In this document: in pieces, positions 1-9,353 of the stretch
How the letters are laid out: each line of letters begins with the position of its first letter
Numbering within the stretch: the first letter of the stretch is position 1
The notes under the pieces: generated by a model
Databases searched by the model: none
The model's input: only the letters and a program-made list of their open reading frames with translations
What the model was told of the DNA's origin: nothing
Assembly (NCBI GenBank): GCA_016782865.1
Contig: JADHXR010000040.1
Location: forward strand, 1 to 48,810
Source of the DNA: Phycisphaerae bacterium
GTDB lineage: Bacteria; Planctomycetota; Phycisphaerae; Sedimentisphaerales; Anaerobacaceae
Reading direction: 5' to 3'
Length of the DNA stretch: 48,810 nt
Program-made: the position numbers and the translations under genes

Positions 1-1901
1 CTGAACATCTCCCCGGGCCCCCGCAGCCGCAAATCGTGCTCGGCTATCTCAAAACCGTCATTGCTCCGGATCATTATATCCAGCCTGCTGGCAGCCGTCT
101 CATTCTCGGTCTCGGCGAACAGCAGACAGTACGATTTTGCCTGCGACCTGCCGACACGTCCTCGCAACTGATGCAACTGCGCCAGCCCGAATCTATCGGC
201 GCCTTCTATGACCATTATCGTTGCGTTCGGAACGTCGAGGCCGACTTCCACAACGACAGTCGATACGAGCACGTCGATCTTGCCCTTTCGAAACTCCGAC
301 ATGATTTGTTGTTTTCTCGCCGAAGGCATTTGTCCGTGCAGCAGCTCAACGGTGAACTGGGGAAAGACTTTCTCGGAAAGATATTTCCACTCATCGCTCG
401 CAGCCTTGACGTCACCGGCCTGCTCGATTGTAGTGATCCGGGGATAAACAAAATACGCCTGCTTGCCCGCCTTCAGCCGTTCGCGGATGAACTCGTATGC
501 CTTCTGCCGATGCCGCCGGTCGACCCAGCGCGTGACAACTGCGCCTCTGCCCGGTGGCGAGTGCTTGATAATAGAAACGTCCAAATCGCCGAAAGCGGTC
601 ATCGCCAGCGTTCGCGGGATGGGCGTAGCGGTCATAACAAGGCAATGCGGCGTGGCTTGCTTGCGCAACTGTGCTCGCTGGTGAACTCCGAATTTATGCT
701 GCTCGTCAATTACAACCAGGCCAAGATTCTGAAATTCTATGTCGGCCTGCAACAGCGCAATCGTTCCGACCACGATGTCAATCGCACCGGACCTTATCTT
801 GTCCAGGACTTCGCTTCTCTTCTTTCCCGCCAGGCCACCGGTTATCAGTATCCTCTCAACGTTACTCTTCTTAAGATATCTTTCGATGCTCAGAGAATGC
901 TGGCCGGCCAGAATCTCCGTCGGCGCCATGATCGCCACCTGCATCCTGTTGGCGACCGCCAGCAAAGCGGCGTACAGCGCAACGACCGTCTTGCCCGAGC
1001 CGACGTCACCCTGCAACAGGCGATTCATCGGTTGCGATCTGCCCATATCAGCGGAAATCTCAGCGATGCAATCGTTCTGGTCCTCGGTGAGCAGGAACGG
1101 AAAACGCCTTCTTATTCTGCTGTCGATTTCGTCGGTGCACTTACACTCGGCAGCCGCGGAGAAATGCTGAACTTTGTGCCGGCGAAGAGCCAGCCCCAAC
1201 TGCATCAGAAACAGCTCGTCATATTTCAGTCTGCGCTTTGCCTTGGCCAATTTCTTCTCGTCAGGCGGCATATGTATCCAGGCAAACGCGTCTTTTCGGC
1301 TGATAAAATTTGCCTGTTTGAGAAATGGCTTGTCATAGAATTCCGGCACAAGCTGATCGGCCGCCTCGCACACACGGCTGATTATCTTCTTGATCTGTCC
1401 GCTGCTCAACCCTTTGCAGGCTGGATAGACTCCGCCGCTGAAATGTTCGGGTGATTGCTCGTATTCGGCGTCGAGCACGATAAACTTCGGGTTCGTCAAT
1501 TGCAACTGATGTTTGTACAGCGTTGCTTTGCCCGAGACCATGATGATCTGGCCCGGCTCCAACTGATCGCGAAGAAATCCGCCGTGGAACCAGAGAATCC
1601 TGCACACCCCCGTATCGTCACTGATCAGGGCTTCGAACATCGGGTGCCGGCGATAGCTCTGATAATCCGTCGACTCGATCATGCCGATAACGGTGACATT
1701 TTCGTTGGGCTGTAACCGGCCTATCTTCGTCGGCTCCGGCAGGAAGTTCCAGTCGCGCGGAAAATACTCCAGCAAATCCCCCACGGTCTCGACCCCCAAC
1801 TGGGCAAAGGTCTTGGCCCTCGCCGGCCCGACGCCTTTGACATACTGGACCGGCATCGACAAATTGAACCCTGGTTGCGATCTCTCATTTACCTCTGTCA
1901 T
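1..1901 (-). CDS. recG: ATP-dependent DNA helicase RecG (3' end cut by window)
   Basis: RecG is a superfamily 2 helicase that regresses stalled forks and branch-migrates Holliday junctions. The frame is open from an ATG at 1901 to the left window edge, about 633 codons against a usual length near 690, so only the last part of the C-terminus is missing. An N-terminal wedge/OB region (KGVGPARAKTF, then YFPRDW) is followed by Walker A GDVGSGKT near residue 300, the DEQH box at about 399-402, TATPIPRTL, the LHGQM and EVGLDVPNA motifs, the QLRGRVGR motif and RGPGE near residue 630. It lies 15 bases downstream of pcm on the same strand, so the two are probably co-transcribed. Identification rests on the complete motif series. 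Confidence 0.96.
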   Translation of the reverse strand, partial: MTEVNERSQPGFNLSMPVQYVKGVGPARAKTFAQLGVETVGDLLEYFPRDWNFLPEPTKIGRLQPNENVTVIGMIESTDYQSYRRHPMFEALISDDTGVCRILWFHGGFLRDQLEPGQIIMVSGKATLYKHQLQLTNPKFIVLDAEYEQSPEHFSGGVYPACKGLSSGQIKKIISRVCEAADQLVPEFYDKPFLKQANFISRKDAFAWIHMPPDEKKLAKAKRRLKYDELFLMQLGLALRRHKVQHFSAAAECKCTDEIDSRIRRRFPFLLTEDQNDCIAEISADMGRSQPMNRLLQGDVGSGKTVVALYAALLAVANRMQVAIMAPTEILAGQHSLSIERYLKKSNVERILITGGLAGKKRSEVLDKIRSGAIDIVVGTIALLQADIEFQNLGLVVIDEQHKFGVHQRAQLRKQATPHCLVMTATPIPRTLAMTAFGDLDVSIIKHSPPGRGAVVTRWVDRRHRQKAYEFIRERLKAGKQAYFVYPRITTIEQAGDVKAASDEWKYLSEKVFPQFTVELLHGQMPSARKQQIMSEFRKGKIDVLVSTVVVEVGLDVPNATIMVIEGADRFGLAQLHQLRGRVGRSQAKSYCLLFAETENETAASRLDIMIRSNDGFEIAEHDLRLRGPGEMF

Positions 1902-1916
1902 CACTTCTTCCCTACG

Positions 1917-2594
1917 CTACTGCTCGAAACCGTGTTTGCCAAGCAGCTTGACAAACCGAACGTCACAGATTCTTTTCTCATCGAGTTTGCCCGCCTTCTT
2001 TTCACATCTCATCAGTCGCTGCGATCCACCGCAGCCGACGGGGACGACTATCAAGCCGCCATCGACAAGCTGGCTAACCAACGGCTTGGGAATGCTCGGC
2101 GCCGTTGCGGTAACCATGATTCTGTCGAAACATCCCGACGGCGGCAATTTCGACGCCGGCCACCCGCAACTGCCGTCGCCAATATGGAACTCGACGTTGC
2201 TGACGCCCAACCTGCCCAGAACCGCCTGTGCCGACTCGGCCAGCTCGCCGAATCTCTCTATCGTATAAACCTTCTTTGCCAGCCTGCTCAGGACCGCCGT
2301 CTGAAATCCACTGCCCGTACCGATCTCCAGGACCTCGCATTTTCGATCGACCCTCAGCTCCTGAGTCATCAGGGCGACGATATACGGCTGAGAAATCGTC
2401 TGACCCATCCCGATGGGCAGCGGACCGTCAGAGTAAACCTGCGGCCGGTACGAGTCCGTCACAAATTCCTCCCGCGGAACCTCAGCCATCACAGCCAATA
2501 CACGAGGATCGGTTATGTCACGCCCGGCCAGATCCCAGTCGAGCATCCGCTGGCGGTTGGTGTGATATCTATCTTGCTTCTCTTGCCCGCACAT
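1917..2594 (-). CDS. pcm: Protein-L-isoaspartate O-methyltransferase
   Basis: This SAM-dependent enzyme methylates L-isoaspartyl residues so that damaged proteins can be repaired. The 225-aa product has the family's SAM-binding loop EIGTGSGFQTA at about residues 90-100, the upstream PLPIGMGQTIS block that lines the substrate site, and the later RIMVTATAP and GLIVVPVG blocks. The reading frame is open further up to 2693, but that extension runs into the neighbouring exporter gene, and the family length fits the ATG at 2594, which has a purine-rich stretch about 12 bases upstream. It precedes recG by 15 bases. Confidence 0.93.
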   Translation of the reverse strand: MCGQEKQDRYHTNRQRMLDWDLAGRDITDPRVLAVMAEVPREEFVTDSYRPQVYSDGPLPIGMGQTISQPYIVALMTQELRVDRKCEVLEIGTGSGFQTAVLSRLAKKVYTIERFGELAESAQAVLGRLGVSNVEFHIGDGSCGWPASKLPPSGCFDRIMVTATAPSIPKPLVSQLVDGGLIVVPVGCGGSQRLMRCEKKAGKLDEKRICDVRFVKLLGKHGFEQ

Positions 2595-2664
2595 GGTTGT
2601 AATAGTCTCTCTTTGGCCAGGGTTTAGCAAACTTTTTCTGCTCCGTCTATTCGGGGAAATCCAG

Positions 2665-3396
2665 TCAAAACAGAAGCTTGATCGCTGCGGCAAGCGTCAA
2701 TACCTGTACGATTGTGGAAAACGCCTTCTGCGGGACCCGCCTCAGGAAGAATATGCCCACGGCCGCCCCGACGGCAATAAACGGCAACATCATCAAGTTG
2801 AGTTTGACAGATTCAACGGTCATCAAATCCAGCTTTGCGCTTAGCGGCACCTTGAGCCAGTTGACGACAAAAAAGAACCACGCCGAGGTTCCAACAAATT
2901 CCATTTTGGGCAGTCTCATAGCCAGCAGATAGATGACCATCACGGGCCCGGCGGCATTGGCCATCATGGTCGTAATCCCCGCCATAAACCCAAGTGCGAC
3001 CGCAAACCACCATTGTGCCGGGATGGGGGCGTCTTCGCCGCTGGCTCTCGTTCTCCAGTAGTTTACGCCCAACATCACGAGAACGATTACCCCAATAATT
3101 GGCCTGAGTTGATCGTCGTCGACGCGCCTCAAACCGAAGTAACCTGCGAGGATACCTGCAAAAGCAGCCGGGAGCAGCCGGATCACATGGCTCCACTTGG
3201 CATTGTGTCTGTGGTAAGCAACGGCAAACAAATCCGCCAGAATCAGAATGCCGAGCAGTATCCCGGGGGATTTGTCAAAACCCAATGCCATAAGGGGCAC
3301 CGGTAGAATTCCAAGCCCTGGCACGCCGGTCTTGGCAATTCCCACTATTATCGCACATAACGCAACCACAATCCAACCTGTTAGGTCGATATCCAA
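2665..3396 (-). CDS. TauE/SafE-family sulfite/anion exporter, integral membrane protein
   Basis: This is a 243-aa polytopic membrane protein with about seven to eight hydrophobic segments. Glycine-rich stretches (GIAKTGVPGLGILPVP near the N-terminus and GITTMMANAAGPVM in the second half) form the two-repeat signature of the TauE/SafE (DUF81) family, proposed to export sulfite, sulfoacetate or similar anions. The start is a TTG at 3396 with GAGG about 10 bases upstream; the nearby ATG is out of frame. It is the first gene of the leftward group ahead of pcm and recG. The substrate cannot be read from the sequence. Confidence 0.85.
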   Translation of the reverse strand: MDIDLTGWIVVALCAIIVGIAKTGVPGLGILPVPLMALGFDKSPGILLGILILADLFAVAYHRHNAKWSHVIRLLPAAFAGILAGYFGLRRVDDDQLRPIIGVIVLVMLGVNYWRTRASGEDAPIPAQWWFAVALGFMAGITTMMANAAGPVMVIYLLAMRLPKMEFVGTSAWFFFVVNWLKVPLSAKLDLMTVESVKLNLMMLPFIAVGAAVGIFFLRRVPQKAFSTIVQVLTLAAAIKLLF

Positions 3397-3568
3397 GGTA
3401 ATCCATCCTCAGTGAATGTCTTCTCGTCCTGGGCTCAAAATCTTCACCTGAGCAATCTATCGGTTTTGAGTTCGCTTTGCAATTGACAATTGGCAAGTGA
3501 TGGCTGAAAATAGCAATAACAGCCAAGGGCACGGGGCAGAATAGTCAATGTTGAAAGGAGAGCGAAAA

Positions 3569-4165
3569 ATGAACACGAGGAAGCTTCTTTTTTACATGTT
3601 GGCCGCTCTTTTGGGTGGCTGTGTGCCTGTCATGTCGCTTCGCCCGCTTTACACGAAAGAAAACGTGGTCTTCGACAAAAAGCTGCTCGGCACCTGGGTG
3701 GATGAGCCGAACGACCCCGAAATCACCTGGCAATTCAAGTCCATTGACGAGCCTAAGAATGCATACAAGTTGATTTTCACCGGCGAGGACGGCATGAAAG
3801 GTTCGTTTGTCGCCCATCTTGTAAAGTTGCAGGACAGGCTTTTCCTGGATGTTTACCCGAGCGAGTTGCCCTGGGATCCGGAAGACCCGAACAAGATGGA
3901 GTGGCCCTACAACACTTTGTTCCTAATACCCGCTCACACGTTTGTGAAGATGGACTCCGTGGGGCCCAAGTTGAAGATGCGATTGATGTTGGAGACCCAA
4001 TTGAAAAAGCTGCTCGAGGAAAACCCGGACGCAATAGCGCACGCAGCCGTCGAGGACAGGCTTATCCTGACGGCATCGACAAAGGAACTTCAGGCATTCG
4101 TCCTAAAATACGCCGACAGCGATAAGGTATTCACCGACGAAATCGTCCTGGAACGCAAGGATTAA
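3569..4165 (+). CDS. Predicted lipoprotein of unknown function
   Basis: The 198-aa product starts at the ATG at 3569, which has AAGGAG a few bases upstream (the frame is open from 3548). The N-terminus has a lysine/arginine n-region, a short hydrophobic core and a lipobox LLGGC with the lipidated cysteine at residue 18. The mature part is soluble and mixed in charge, with WQFKS, LFLDVYPSELPW and a C-terminal segment of alternating charge. No family was recognised. It ends 24 bases before nadB on the same strand, but the pairing gives no clear functional clue. Confidence 0.8.
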   Translation: MNTRKLLFYMLAALLGGCVPVMSLRPLYTKENVVFDKKLLGTWVDEPNDPEITWQFKSIDEPKNAYKLIFTGEDGMKGSFVAHLVKLQDRLFLDVYPSELPWDPEDPNKMEWPYNTLFLIPAHTFVKMDSVGPKLKMRLMLETQLKKLLEENPDAIAHAAVEDRLILTASTKELQAFVLKYADSDKVFTDEIVLERKD

Positions 4166-4189
4166 CAATGGGACAAACTGACTAACATC

Positions 4190-5806
4190 ATGAGCGACAA
4201 ATTGGAATTCAGACGCTATCTCGTCGATATTGACTCTATCTCTTCGTCTCAGCTTTTTACCGATTGTCTGATAATAGGGACCGGAATCGCCGGTCTTCGC
4301 GCCGCCCTCGAAACAGCCGAGCATCGCAACGTCATCGTTGTCTGCAAAGGCAACGTGAAAGACAGCAACACATTCAAAGCCCAGGGCGGGATCGCCTCGG
4401 CGATTGACGAAACAGATTCATTCGAAGCACACACAGCCGATACGCTCAAGACCGGTTGTGGGATGTGTGACGAAGAAGTGGTCGAGTTGGTCGTTCGCCA
4501 GGGGCCGGAATTGATAGAGCAACTGCTCGGTTGGGATACCGAGTTCGATCTGTCCGGCAGCCGGATCGCCACCACCCTCGAAGGCGGCCACAGCCATCCG
4601 CGCGTAGCCCATGCTCACGGCGACGAAACCGGACGGATAATTGCCGAAGCACTGATAGAGAAAGTCAGGCAGAACTCGAAAATAAGGATATTGGAAAACT
4701 TCTTCGTCATCGACTTGCTCACGAGCAACCAGAACAAGTGCATGGGAATCATCGGGCGCAACAGCCGGGGCGAGTCGCAAATAATCTGGGCCGCGAGAAC
4801 GATCCTGGCAACCGGAGGAGCCGGCCGGCTCTATCGTGAAACTACGAACCCCGAAGTGGCGACAGGCGACGGCGTTGCCATGGCGTACCGGGCCGGGGCG
4901 GTGCTGCGGGATTTGGAGTTCGTGCAGTTCCATCCGACCACACTTTATATCGCCGGCGCCACGAGGGCCCTGATCACCGAGACCCTTCGAGGCGAAGGGG
5001 CCATCCTGGTGGACAATAAGGGCCGAAAGTTCATGAAAGACTACCACGAAGCCGCAGAGCTTGCGCCGCGCGACGTCGTGAGCCGAGCGATTCTGTCCCA
5101 GATGCGAAAGACCGAGTCAACTAACGTCCACCTCGATGTCAGCCACTTCGATAAGGTATACTTTGCAAAGAGATTCCCCTTCATTAACGAGCTTCTCGAC
5201 AGTTTTGACATAGACATTGCCAAGGACCTAATACCGGTGCGGCCGAGCGCGCATTACATGATCGGCGGGGTAAAGACCGACAGCTCGGGCAAGACAAATA
5301 TCGACAATCTCTACGCCTGCGGCGAAGTGGCTTCCACCGGGCTGCACGGCGCGAATCGGCTCGGCAGCAACTCGCTGCTCGAAGGATTGGTGTTCGGCAA
5401 GATGGCCGGCCGGGCCGTTTCCCAAAGCTCAAAGGCAACCGCCGCTCATCTCAAGCACCCGCTGATAAAATACCAAATCCCGCATTCGGACCGCACGCGT
5501 CTGGATACCGATGACGTGAGAAACTCGCTTCGAGCCCTGATGTGGCGAAACGTCGGCATCACCCGATCTAGTCAACCGCTCGCCGAAGCACAAGAGATTA
5601 TCCGGTTTTGGCAAAGGTACGTAATGGACAAAGTCTTCGATTCGCCCGAAGGCTGGGAATGTCAAAACATGCTCACCGTTTCCCTGCTTATGGCCCAATC
5701 GGCCCAGAAGCGACAGGAAAGCAGAGGCGTCCATTTCAGAAGAGACTTTCCCGACTGCGATGATGAGCGCTTCAAGAAACACATTGAAATCTCAAGAGAG
5801 CAATAG
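4190..5806 (+). CDS. nadB: L-aspartate oxidase
   Basis: NadB is the flavoprotein that oxidises L-aspartate to iminoaspartate, the first step of de novo NAD synthesis. The 538-aa product has the dinucleotide-binding GTGIAGL at about 30-36, the AQGGIA loop, EGGHSHPRVAHAHGD, ATGGAGRLY, the FVQFHPTT and RGEGA substrate-site blocks, HYMIGGV and the C-terminal GLHGANRLGSNSLLEGLVFG. These favour NadB over succinate dehydrogenase or fumarate reductase flavoprotein, as does the lack of neighbouring iron-sulfur or membrane subunits. No strong ribosome-binding site precedes the ATG. nadA and nadC are not in this window. Confidence 0.95.
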   Translation: MSDKLEFRRYLVDIDSISSSQLFTDCLIIGTGIAGLRAALETAEHRNVIVVCKGNVKDSNTFKAQGGIASAIDETDSFEAHTADTLKTGCGMCDEEVVELVVRQGPELIEQLLGWDTEFDLSGSRIATTLEGGHSHPRVAHAHGDETGRIIAEALIEKVRQNSKIRILENFFVIDLLTSNQNKCMGIIGRNSRGESQIIWAARTILATGGAGRLYRETTNPEVATGDGVAMAYRAGAVLRDLEFVQFHPTTLYIAGATRALITETLRGEGAILVDNKGRKFMKDYHEAAELAPRDVVSRAILSQMRKTESTNVHLDVSHFDKVYFAKRFPFINELLDSFDIDIAKDLIPVRPSAHYMIGGVKTDSSGKTNIDNLYACGEVASTGLHGANRLGSNSLLEGLVFGKMAGRAVSQSSKATAAHLKHPLIKYQIPHSDRTRLDTDDVRNSLRALMWRNVGITRSSQPLAEAQEIIRFWQRYVMDKVFDSPEGWECQNMLTVSLLMAQSAQKRQESRGVHFRRDFPDCDDERFKKHIEISREQ

Positions 5807-6048
5807 AAAGCCGACTGGGAGGAGTTGCTGGGACCAGGAATACCAACTCTTCCCCTGCATACCATTTTTCCAATGAGACTCGGGGAATCTCCCTGTAATC
5901 GTAGTTCGACACATTCTTTATCCTTGAACTACCCTAATAGAGTAGAAAACAGGTCAGATTCTTGCTATGATGGCTCCCACTTGAACAATTATCAATAGTA
6001 TTGTCATCCCTGCGAAAGCAGGGACAATAGTAAATAATCAATTGAAAA

Positions 6049-6450
6049 GAGTGGGTTGGGCGGTCGCCGGTTCGCTTTGTGCGGGCCGGAGGAAAGTCCG
6101 AGCAGGACAGGGCAACGGTGGTGGCTAACGGCCACCCGGGGCGACCCGCGGGAAAGTGCCGCAGAAAATACACAGCCGATGGTTCCGACTCGTCGGAACA
6201 CAGGCAATGGTGAAATGGTGCGGTAAGAGCGCACCGCGGCGTCGGTGACGATGCCGGCAGGGTAAACCCCACCGCCTGCAAGACCAAGCAGCTGGTTACT
6301 CGGCCCGAGTGTGAGCGGCAAGCCTGCCGCTCCGCCAGCGGGTAGGTCGCTTGCCGATGAGGCAGAGCCGACTGGCAACAGTCGGTCAAGATAAATGGCC
6401 GCCGCCCGCCGTTACCGGCGGGATACAGGACTCGGCTTACAGACCCACTC
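6049..6450 (+). ncRNA. rnpB: RNase P RNA, bacterial class A
   Basis: RNase P RNA is the catalytic subunit that trims the 5' leader from tRNA precursors. The conserved 5' core GGAGGAAAGTCCGAGCA begins near 6089 and the 3' core ends with the ACAGACCCACTC block. The terminal P1 helix is visible as GAGTGGGT (6049-6056) pairing with ACCCACTC (6443-6450). The internal conserved GCAGGGTAAACCCC segment lies near 6258, and GCAAGACCAA follows. Length is about 402 nt. A T-run directly after P1 provides termination. Confidence 0.95.
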
Positions 6451-6456
6451 TTTTTC
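6443..6456 (+). terminator. Terminator-like end of rnpB
   Basis: The 3' strand of the rnpB P1 helix (ACCCACTC) is followed immediately by five T residues at 6451-6455. The closing helix of the RNA plus the T-run could serve as the intrinsic termination signal. Confidence 0.5.
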
Positions 6457-6488
6457 ATTGATTAATGATTATTGACAATTGATTATTG
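6457..6488. repeat. Short AT-rich direct repeats (ATTGATTATTGACAATTGATTATTG type)
   Basis: Just after rnpB the sequence repeats variants of TTGATTA(A)TGATTATTGACAATTGATTATTG. The motif TTGACAATTG also appears near 3483 upstream of the lipoprotein gene. This is one of the simple-repeat families scattered in intergenic positions of the window. Confidence 0.5.
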
Positions 6489-7271
6489 TTCGGGCGGCGC
6501 GAAAACACCGAAAAGGATCTTGACCGCAGCGGTATCACCGCCGGCAACCATCCGGACCGTCCCCTTGTCGAACGTGATGTGATCGAACTGGACGCCGTCT
6601 GCCTGGCTCAGGGCCGCCACCATCGCGGGCGAGCTGTCAAGTCTGCGCAGAATCATCTCGAACGTCTGATTCATGAGCATCCCGCAGACGTTGAGCCTCT
6701 TGTCAGTCTGCCCCATTGCCCCGGCGCCAAGCTGATTTATGTCCATGTGGAGATTCTCCAGGATGTGCCTGAGCACGGCGATCTGCCTTGCGTTCTCATC
6801 TGCGTATGATCTCTCGAGCATCTCGTTAGGCAATACCATCGCGCAGTCAAATCTCAAGCCCCGCCTGGACTTTCCCCTCAGAGTCGGGCCCGTGTCATCG
6901 GCCACGAAGAAGTACTTGCGGATCACATTTAGCCTGAACTCGTGGAATGCGACCATGTTAAACCATATTCGCCGGCCGTCCTCACTCTGGGCCGAAGAAG
7001 CAATAACATTGTCGCTCTGACTGAGCAGCTCGGCTCCCATAAAATACGGTGCAAGCTCACCCTGCGACCTATGAATCTTGCCAAGCACATCAAGAGTAAG
7101 GCTCTTTTTCAACTTCGCTCCGTCGTAGGGCGCAGAAAGCACGTCCTCAAAGGAAGGCTGTTCCGCCCCGGCTTGCGAAAACCAGGATGAGCAACCCCCT
7201 GTGAAACCCCACAGGAGCAAGACGGCAAGACCGCACAAGAAGACCACCGATTGGCGATTCGATATTTTCAC
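6483..7271 (-). CDS. Predicted lipoprotein of unknown function
   Basis: The frame encodes a soluble exported lipoprotein of about 262 aa when read from the GTG at 7271. That start gives a compact signal peptide (KISNR, then a hydrophobic stretch to GFTGGC with the lipidated cysteine). An ATG at 7331 would add a 20-residue arginine-rich extension and is a possible alternative. The mature part has no motif I can name; FNMVAFHEFRLNVIRKYFFVADD and RRGLRFDCAMVLPNEML are the most conserved-looking blocks. It lies downstream of ilvC on the same strand but is separated from it by a palindromic repeat. Function unknown. Confidence 0.72.
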   Translation of the reverse strand: MKISNRQSVVFLCGLAVLLLWGFTGGCSSWFSQAGAEQPSFEDVLSAPYDGAKLKKSLTLDVLGKIHRSQGELAPYFMGAELLSQSDNVIASSAQSEDGRRIWFNMVAFHEFRLNVIRKYFFVADDTGPTLRGKSRRGLRFDCAMVLPNEMLERSYADENARQIAVLRHILENLHMDINQLGAGAMGQTDKRLNVCGMLMNQTFEMILRRLDSSPAMVAALSQADGVQFDHITFDKGTVRMVAGGDTAAVKILFGVFAPPEQ

Positions 7272-7352
7272 AATCTCAGCAGAACATCGGCAAGCAGTAA
7301 TCACAAATTGACCCGGCCGTCTCCGCCGCATCGAGGTTTCCCCTAAATCAGT

Positions 7353-7481
7353 CGTAGATGGGCAACTCCGTTGCCCATTTTGTCAATGCAACGCGCCCCA
7401 GACCGCATGGGCCTTTGTGTCGAGGGCGCGAGCGCCCTCGAATCGCGGGCAAGATGCCCGCGACACGACAGCCCATCTACG
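7353..7481. repeat. Composite palindromic repeat, family A (GATGGGC/GCCCATC ends)
   Basis: The element is bounded by a perfect 11-bp inverted repeat, CGTAGATGGGC (7353-7363) and GCCCATCTACG (7471-7481). Inside are three further hairpins: GGGCAACTCCGTTGCCC, GAGGGCGCGAGCGCCCTC and CGCGGGCAAGATGCCCGCG. Related copies with the same GGGCAACTCGTTTGCCC or GGGCAGGAAACCTGCCC cores lie near 11.6, 14.1, 15.2 and 37.3 kb. It separates ilvC from the following lipoprotein gene. Confidence 0.8.
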
Positions 7482-7492
7482 TACTCGAAAGC

Positions 7493-8497
7493 CTAAGCTT
7501 CTTTCGAGTCAATCCACTTCATCATCTTGCGCAGTTTTCTGCCGACAGTCTCCAACTGGCAATCGTGGTCTTTCTCGTACAGCGCGTCGAAGTTCTTGTG
7601 CCCCGACTTGTACTCGTCCACCCATTCTTTCGCGAATTCGCCCGACGTGACCTCGGCCAGGATCTTCTTCATCTCGGCCTTGGTCTTCTCGGTAATAATC
7701 CTCGGCCCACGGGTCAAGTCGCCGTACTCGGCGGTGTTGGATACGCTGTACCTCATGTAGTTCATTCCGCCCTGATACATCAGGTCTACGATCAGCTTGA
7801 CCTCGTGCATGCACTCGAAATACGCAATCTCGGGCTGATACCCGGCTTCCACAAGCGTCTCGAAACCGGCCTTGATCAGCGCGGTAAGACCGCCGCACAG
7901 AACCACCTGCTCGCCGAAAAGATCCGTTTCGGTCTCTTCCTTGTACGTCGTCTCGATGATCCCCGCCCTGGCGCCGCCGATTCCATTGGCCCATGCCAGA
8001 GCGATCTGCTTGGCATCGCCGGTGGCGTCCTGCTCGACAGCGATAAGACAGGGCACCCCGCCGCCCTTCTCGAACTCGCTGCGAACCAGATGCCCCGGTC
8101 CCTTGGGAGCGATCATCACGACATTGATGTCCTTGGGCGGCTCGATGTACTTAAAGTGAATGTTGAACCCGTGGCAGAAGCCGAGCGTCTGGCCGGCTGC
8201 AAGGTTAGGCGCAATCTGAGCGGCGTAAACTTGCGCCTGAATCTCATCGGGCAGCGTCACAACAATCAGCGTCGCCCCCTCGCAAGCCTGCTTAATGTCG
8301 GTCGGCTTGAATCCGTGCTCGACTGCGAGCTTATAATTGTCCGTCCCCTCCAATTCCGCCACCGCCACCTCTATACCGCTGTCGCGCAGGTTCAGGCTGT
8401 GTGCGTGGCCCTGGCTGCCATAGCCGATGACCGCCACCTTCTTGCCCTTCAACGCGTCGATCGGAGCATCTTCTTTGTAATAAATCGTTACTGCCAT
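7493..8497 (-). CDS. ilvC: Ketol-acid reductoisomerase (NADP+)
   Basis: IlvC converts acetolactate or acetohydroxybutyrate into dihydroxy acids in valine, leucine and isoleucine synthesis. The 334-aa product is the short class I form. The nucleotide-binding loop GYGSQGHAHSLNLRDSG lies at about 25-41, followed by LPDEIQAQVY, GFCHGFNIHF, the metal-binding region with APKGPGHLVR, and the helical C-terminal domain with DLFGEQVVLCGG, FECMHEVKLIVDL and SNTAEYGD. The start is the ATG at 8497 with AAGGAG about 10 bases upstream; the frame is open to 8542. No ilvB, ilvN or leuA lies next to it here. Confidence 0.97.
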   Translation of the reverse strand: MAVTIYYKEDAPIDALKGKKVAVIGYGSQGHAHSLNLRDSGIEVAVAELEGTDNYKLAVEHGFKPTDIKQACEGATLIVVTLPDEIQAQVYAAQIAPNLAAGQTLGFCHGFNIHFKYIEPPKDINVVMIAPKGPGHLVRSEFEKGGGVPCLIAVEQDATGDAKQIALAWANGIGGARAGIIETTYKEETETDLFGEQVVLCGGLTALIKAGFETLVEAGYQPEIAYFECMHEVKLIVDLMYQGGMNYMRYSVSNTAEYGDLTRGPRIITEKTKAEMKKILAEVTSGEFAKEWVDEYKSGHKNFDALYEKDHDCQLETVGRKLRKMMKWIDSKEA

Positions 8498-8744
8498 ATC
8501 TCTATTCTCCTTATCTGTCCTACATCGTACATCAACCGCCAAATTTCCAATTTTCGCGGTATGTTAACCAAAGATCATCCGTCAGGCAAGCAATTTATGG
8601 ACAGGCCAAGCCCGAATTGCAGTCGGAGCTACAGGAGCCTCTCACCACCCCGACGAGGCTGAGTCGCATCCACAGTCAAATAATGTTAGAGAGGAGCCTG
8701 CCATGACAAGTGCGCTACTGAACTGCAAATCCTTCGCCCCACCA

Positions 8745-9320
8745 CTACGTATCCACCAACTCGCTAATCCACCAATTAATTGAGAAGCGCCTACGGTTCC
8801 AGCCAGACACCTTTAATTCCCACTGGAGCATCACCCCGGAATTAAGCGACAATGTCTGTTCTATTGATTCCGTGTGTATATTAGGTCTAATCACTTCTTT
8901 GATTTTATGTAAGTGATTTCGATTCCCATCAGCATAACCATTTTCGTCAATGCTTATTGTTAGCATTGCATTAATGTAATCCGACGCTCTGTGCAGAAAA
9001 TCAGCAACCTTCTTCGATTGTTTCACAAAAGTGAAGTACGCTTCCATCCTATTGTCAAATAATCTCTCAAGTTCTGCTTTTGCAAGGTTTGGCTTTCTTA
9101 CTTCGAGAATTTCTCCAATAAAGAGCTTATTTATCGCGTTCCTCAATGTCGGCGTCATCTTGTGATAAATCTTGTAATCGTATACGAAGGAGAAATAGAA
9201 CATTAGTTCGAATTCTACGAAGTCTCTGTTTTCGTTGAAGATAGGAATATCTCTTGAGCTACCTTCTACAGCTTTGTTGATTTGTGCCAAATATTGTTTT
9301 GCCTTTATATTTTCAAACAT
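8745..9320 (-). CDS. Hypothetical protein, 191 aa
   Basis: No family was recognised. The product is soluble, rich in aromatic and charged residues, and looks mostly helical in its first two thirds (FVEFELMFYFSFVYDYKIYHK, then a KAELERLFDNRMEAYF helix). The start is well supported by AAGGAG about 8 bases before the ATG. The local base composition is more AT-rich than the flanking housekeeping genes, which suggests acquisition. It is the first of a run of orphan leftward genes extending to 11.5 kb. Confidence 0.7.
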   Translation of the reverse strand: MFENIKAKQYLAQINKAVEGSSRDIPIFNENRDFVEFELMFYFSFVYDYKIYHKMTPTLRNAINKLFIGEILEVRKPNLAKAELERLFDNRMEAYFTFVKQSKKVADFLHRASDYINAMLTISIDENGYADGNRNHLHKIKEVIRPNIHTESIEQTLSLNSGVMLQWELKVSGWNRRRFSINWWISELVDT

Positions 9321-9353
9321 GGAGACTCCTTGGAATAAGCTTGTTCGTCGAGG

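Noticed and set aside
36..1454. 472-codon plus-strand open frame at the left end
   Set aside because: It is the antisense of recG, whose motifs are complete on the minus strand; its protein has no family features.
6004..6458. Minus-strand open frames of 124 and 174 codons
   Set aside because: They run through the RNase P RNA gene; the RNA structure explains the conservation there.
7358..8662. 434-codon plus-strand open frame
   Set aside because: Antisense shadow of ilvC extending into a palindromic repeat.
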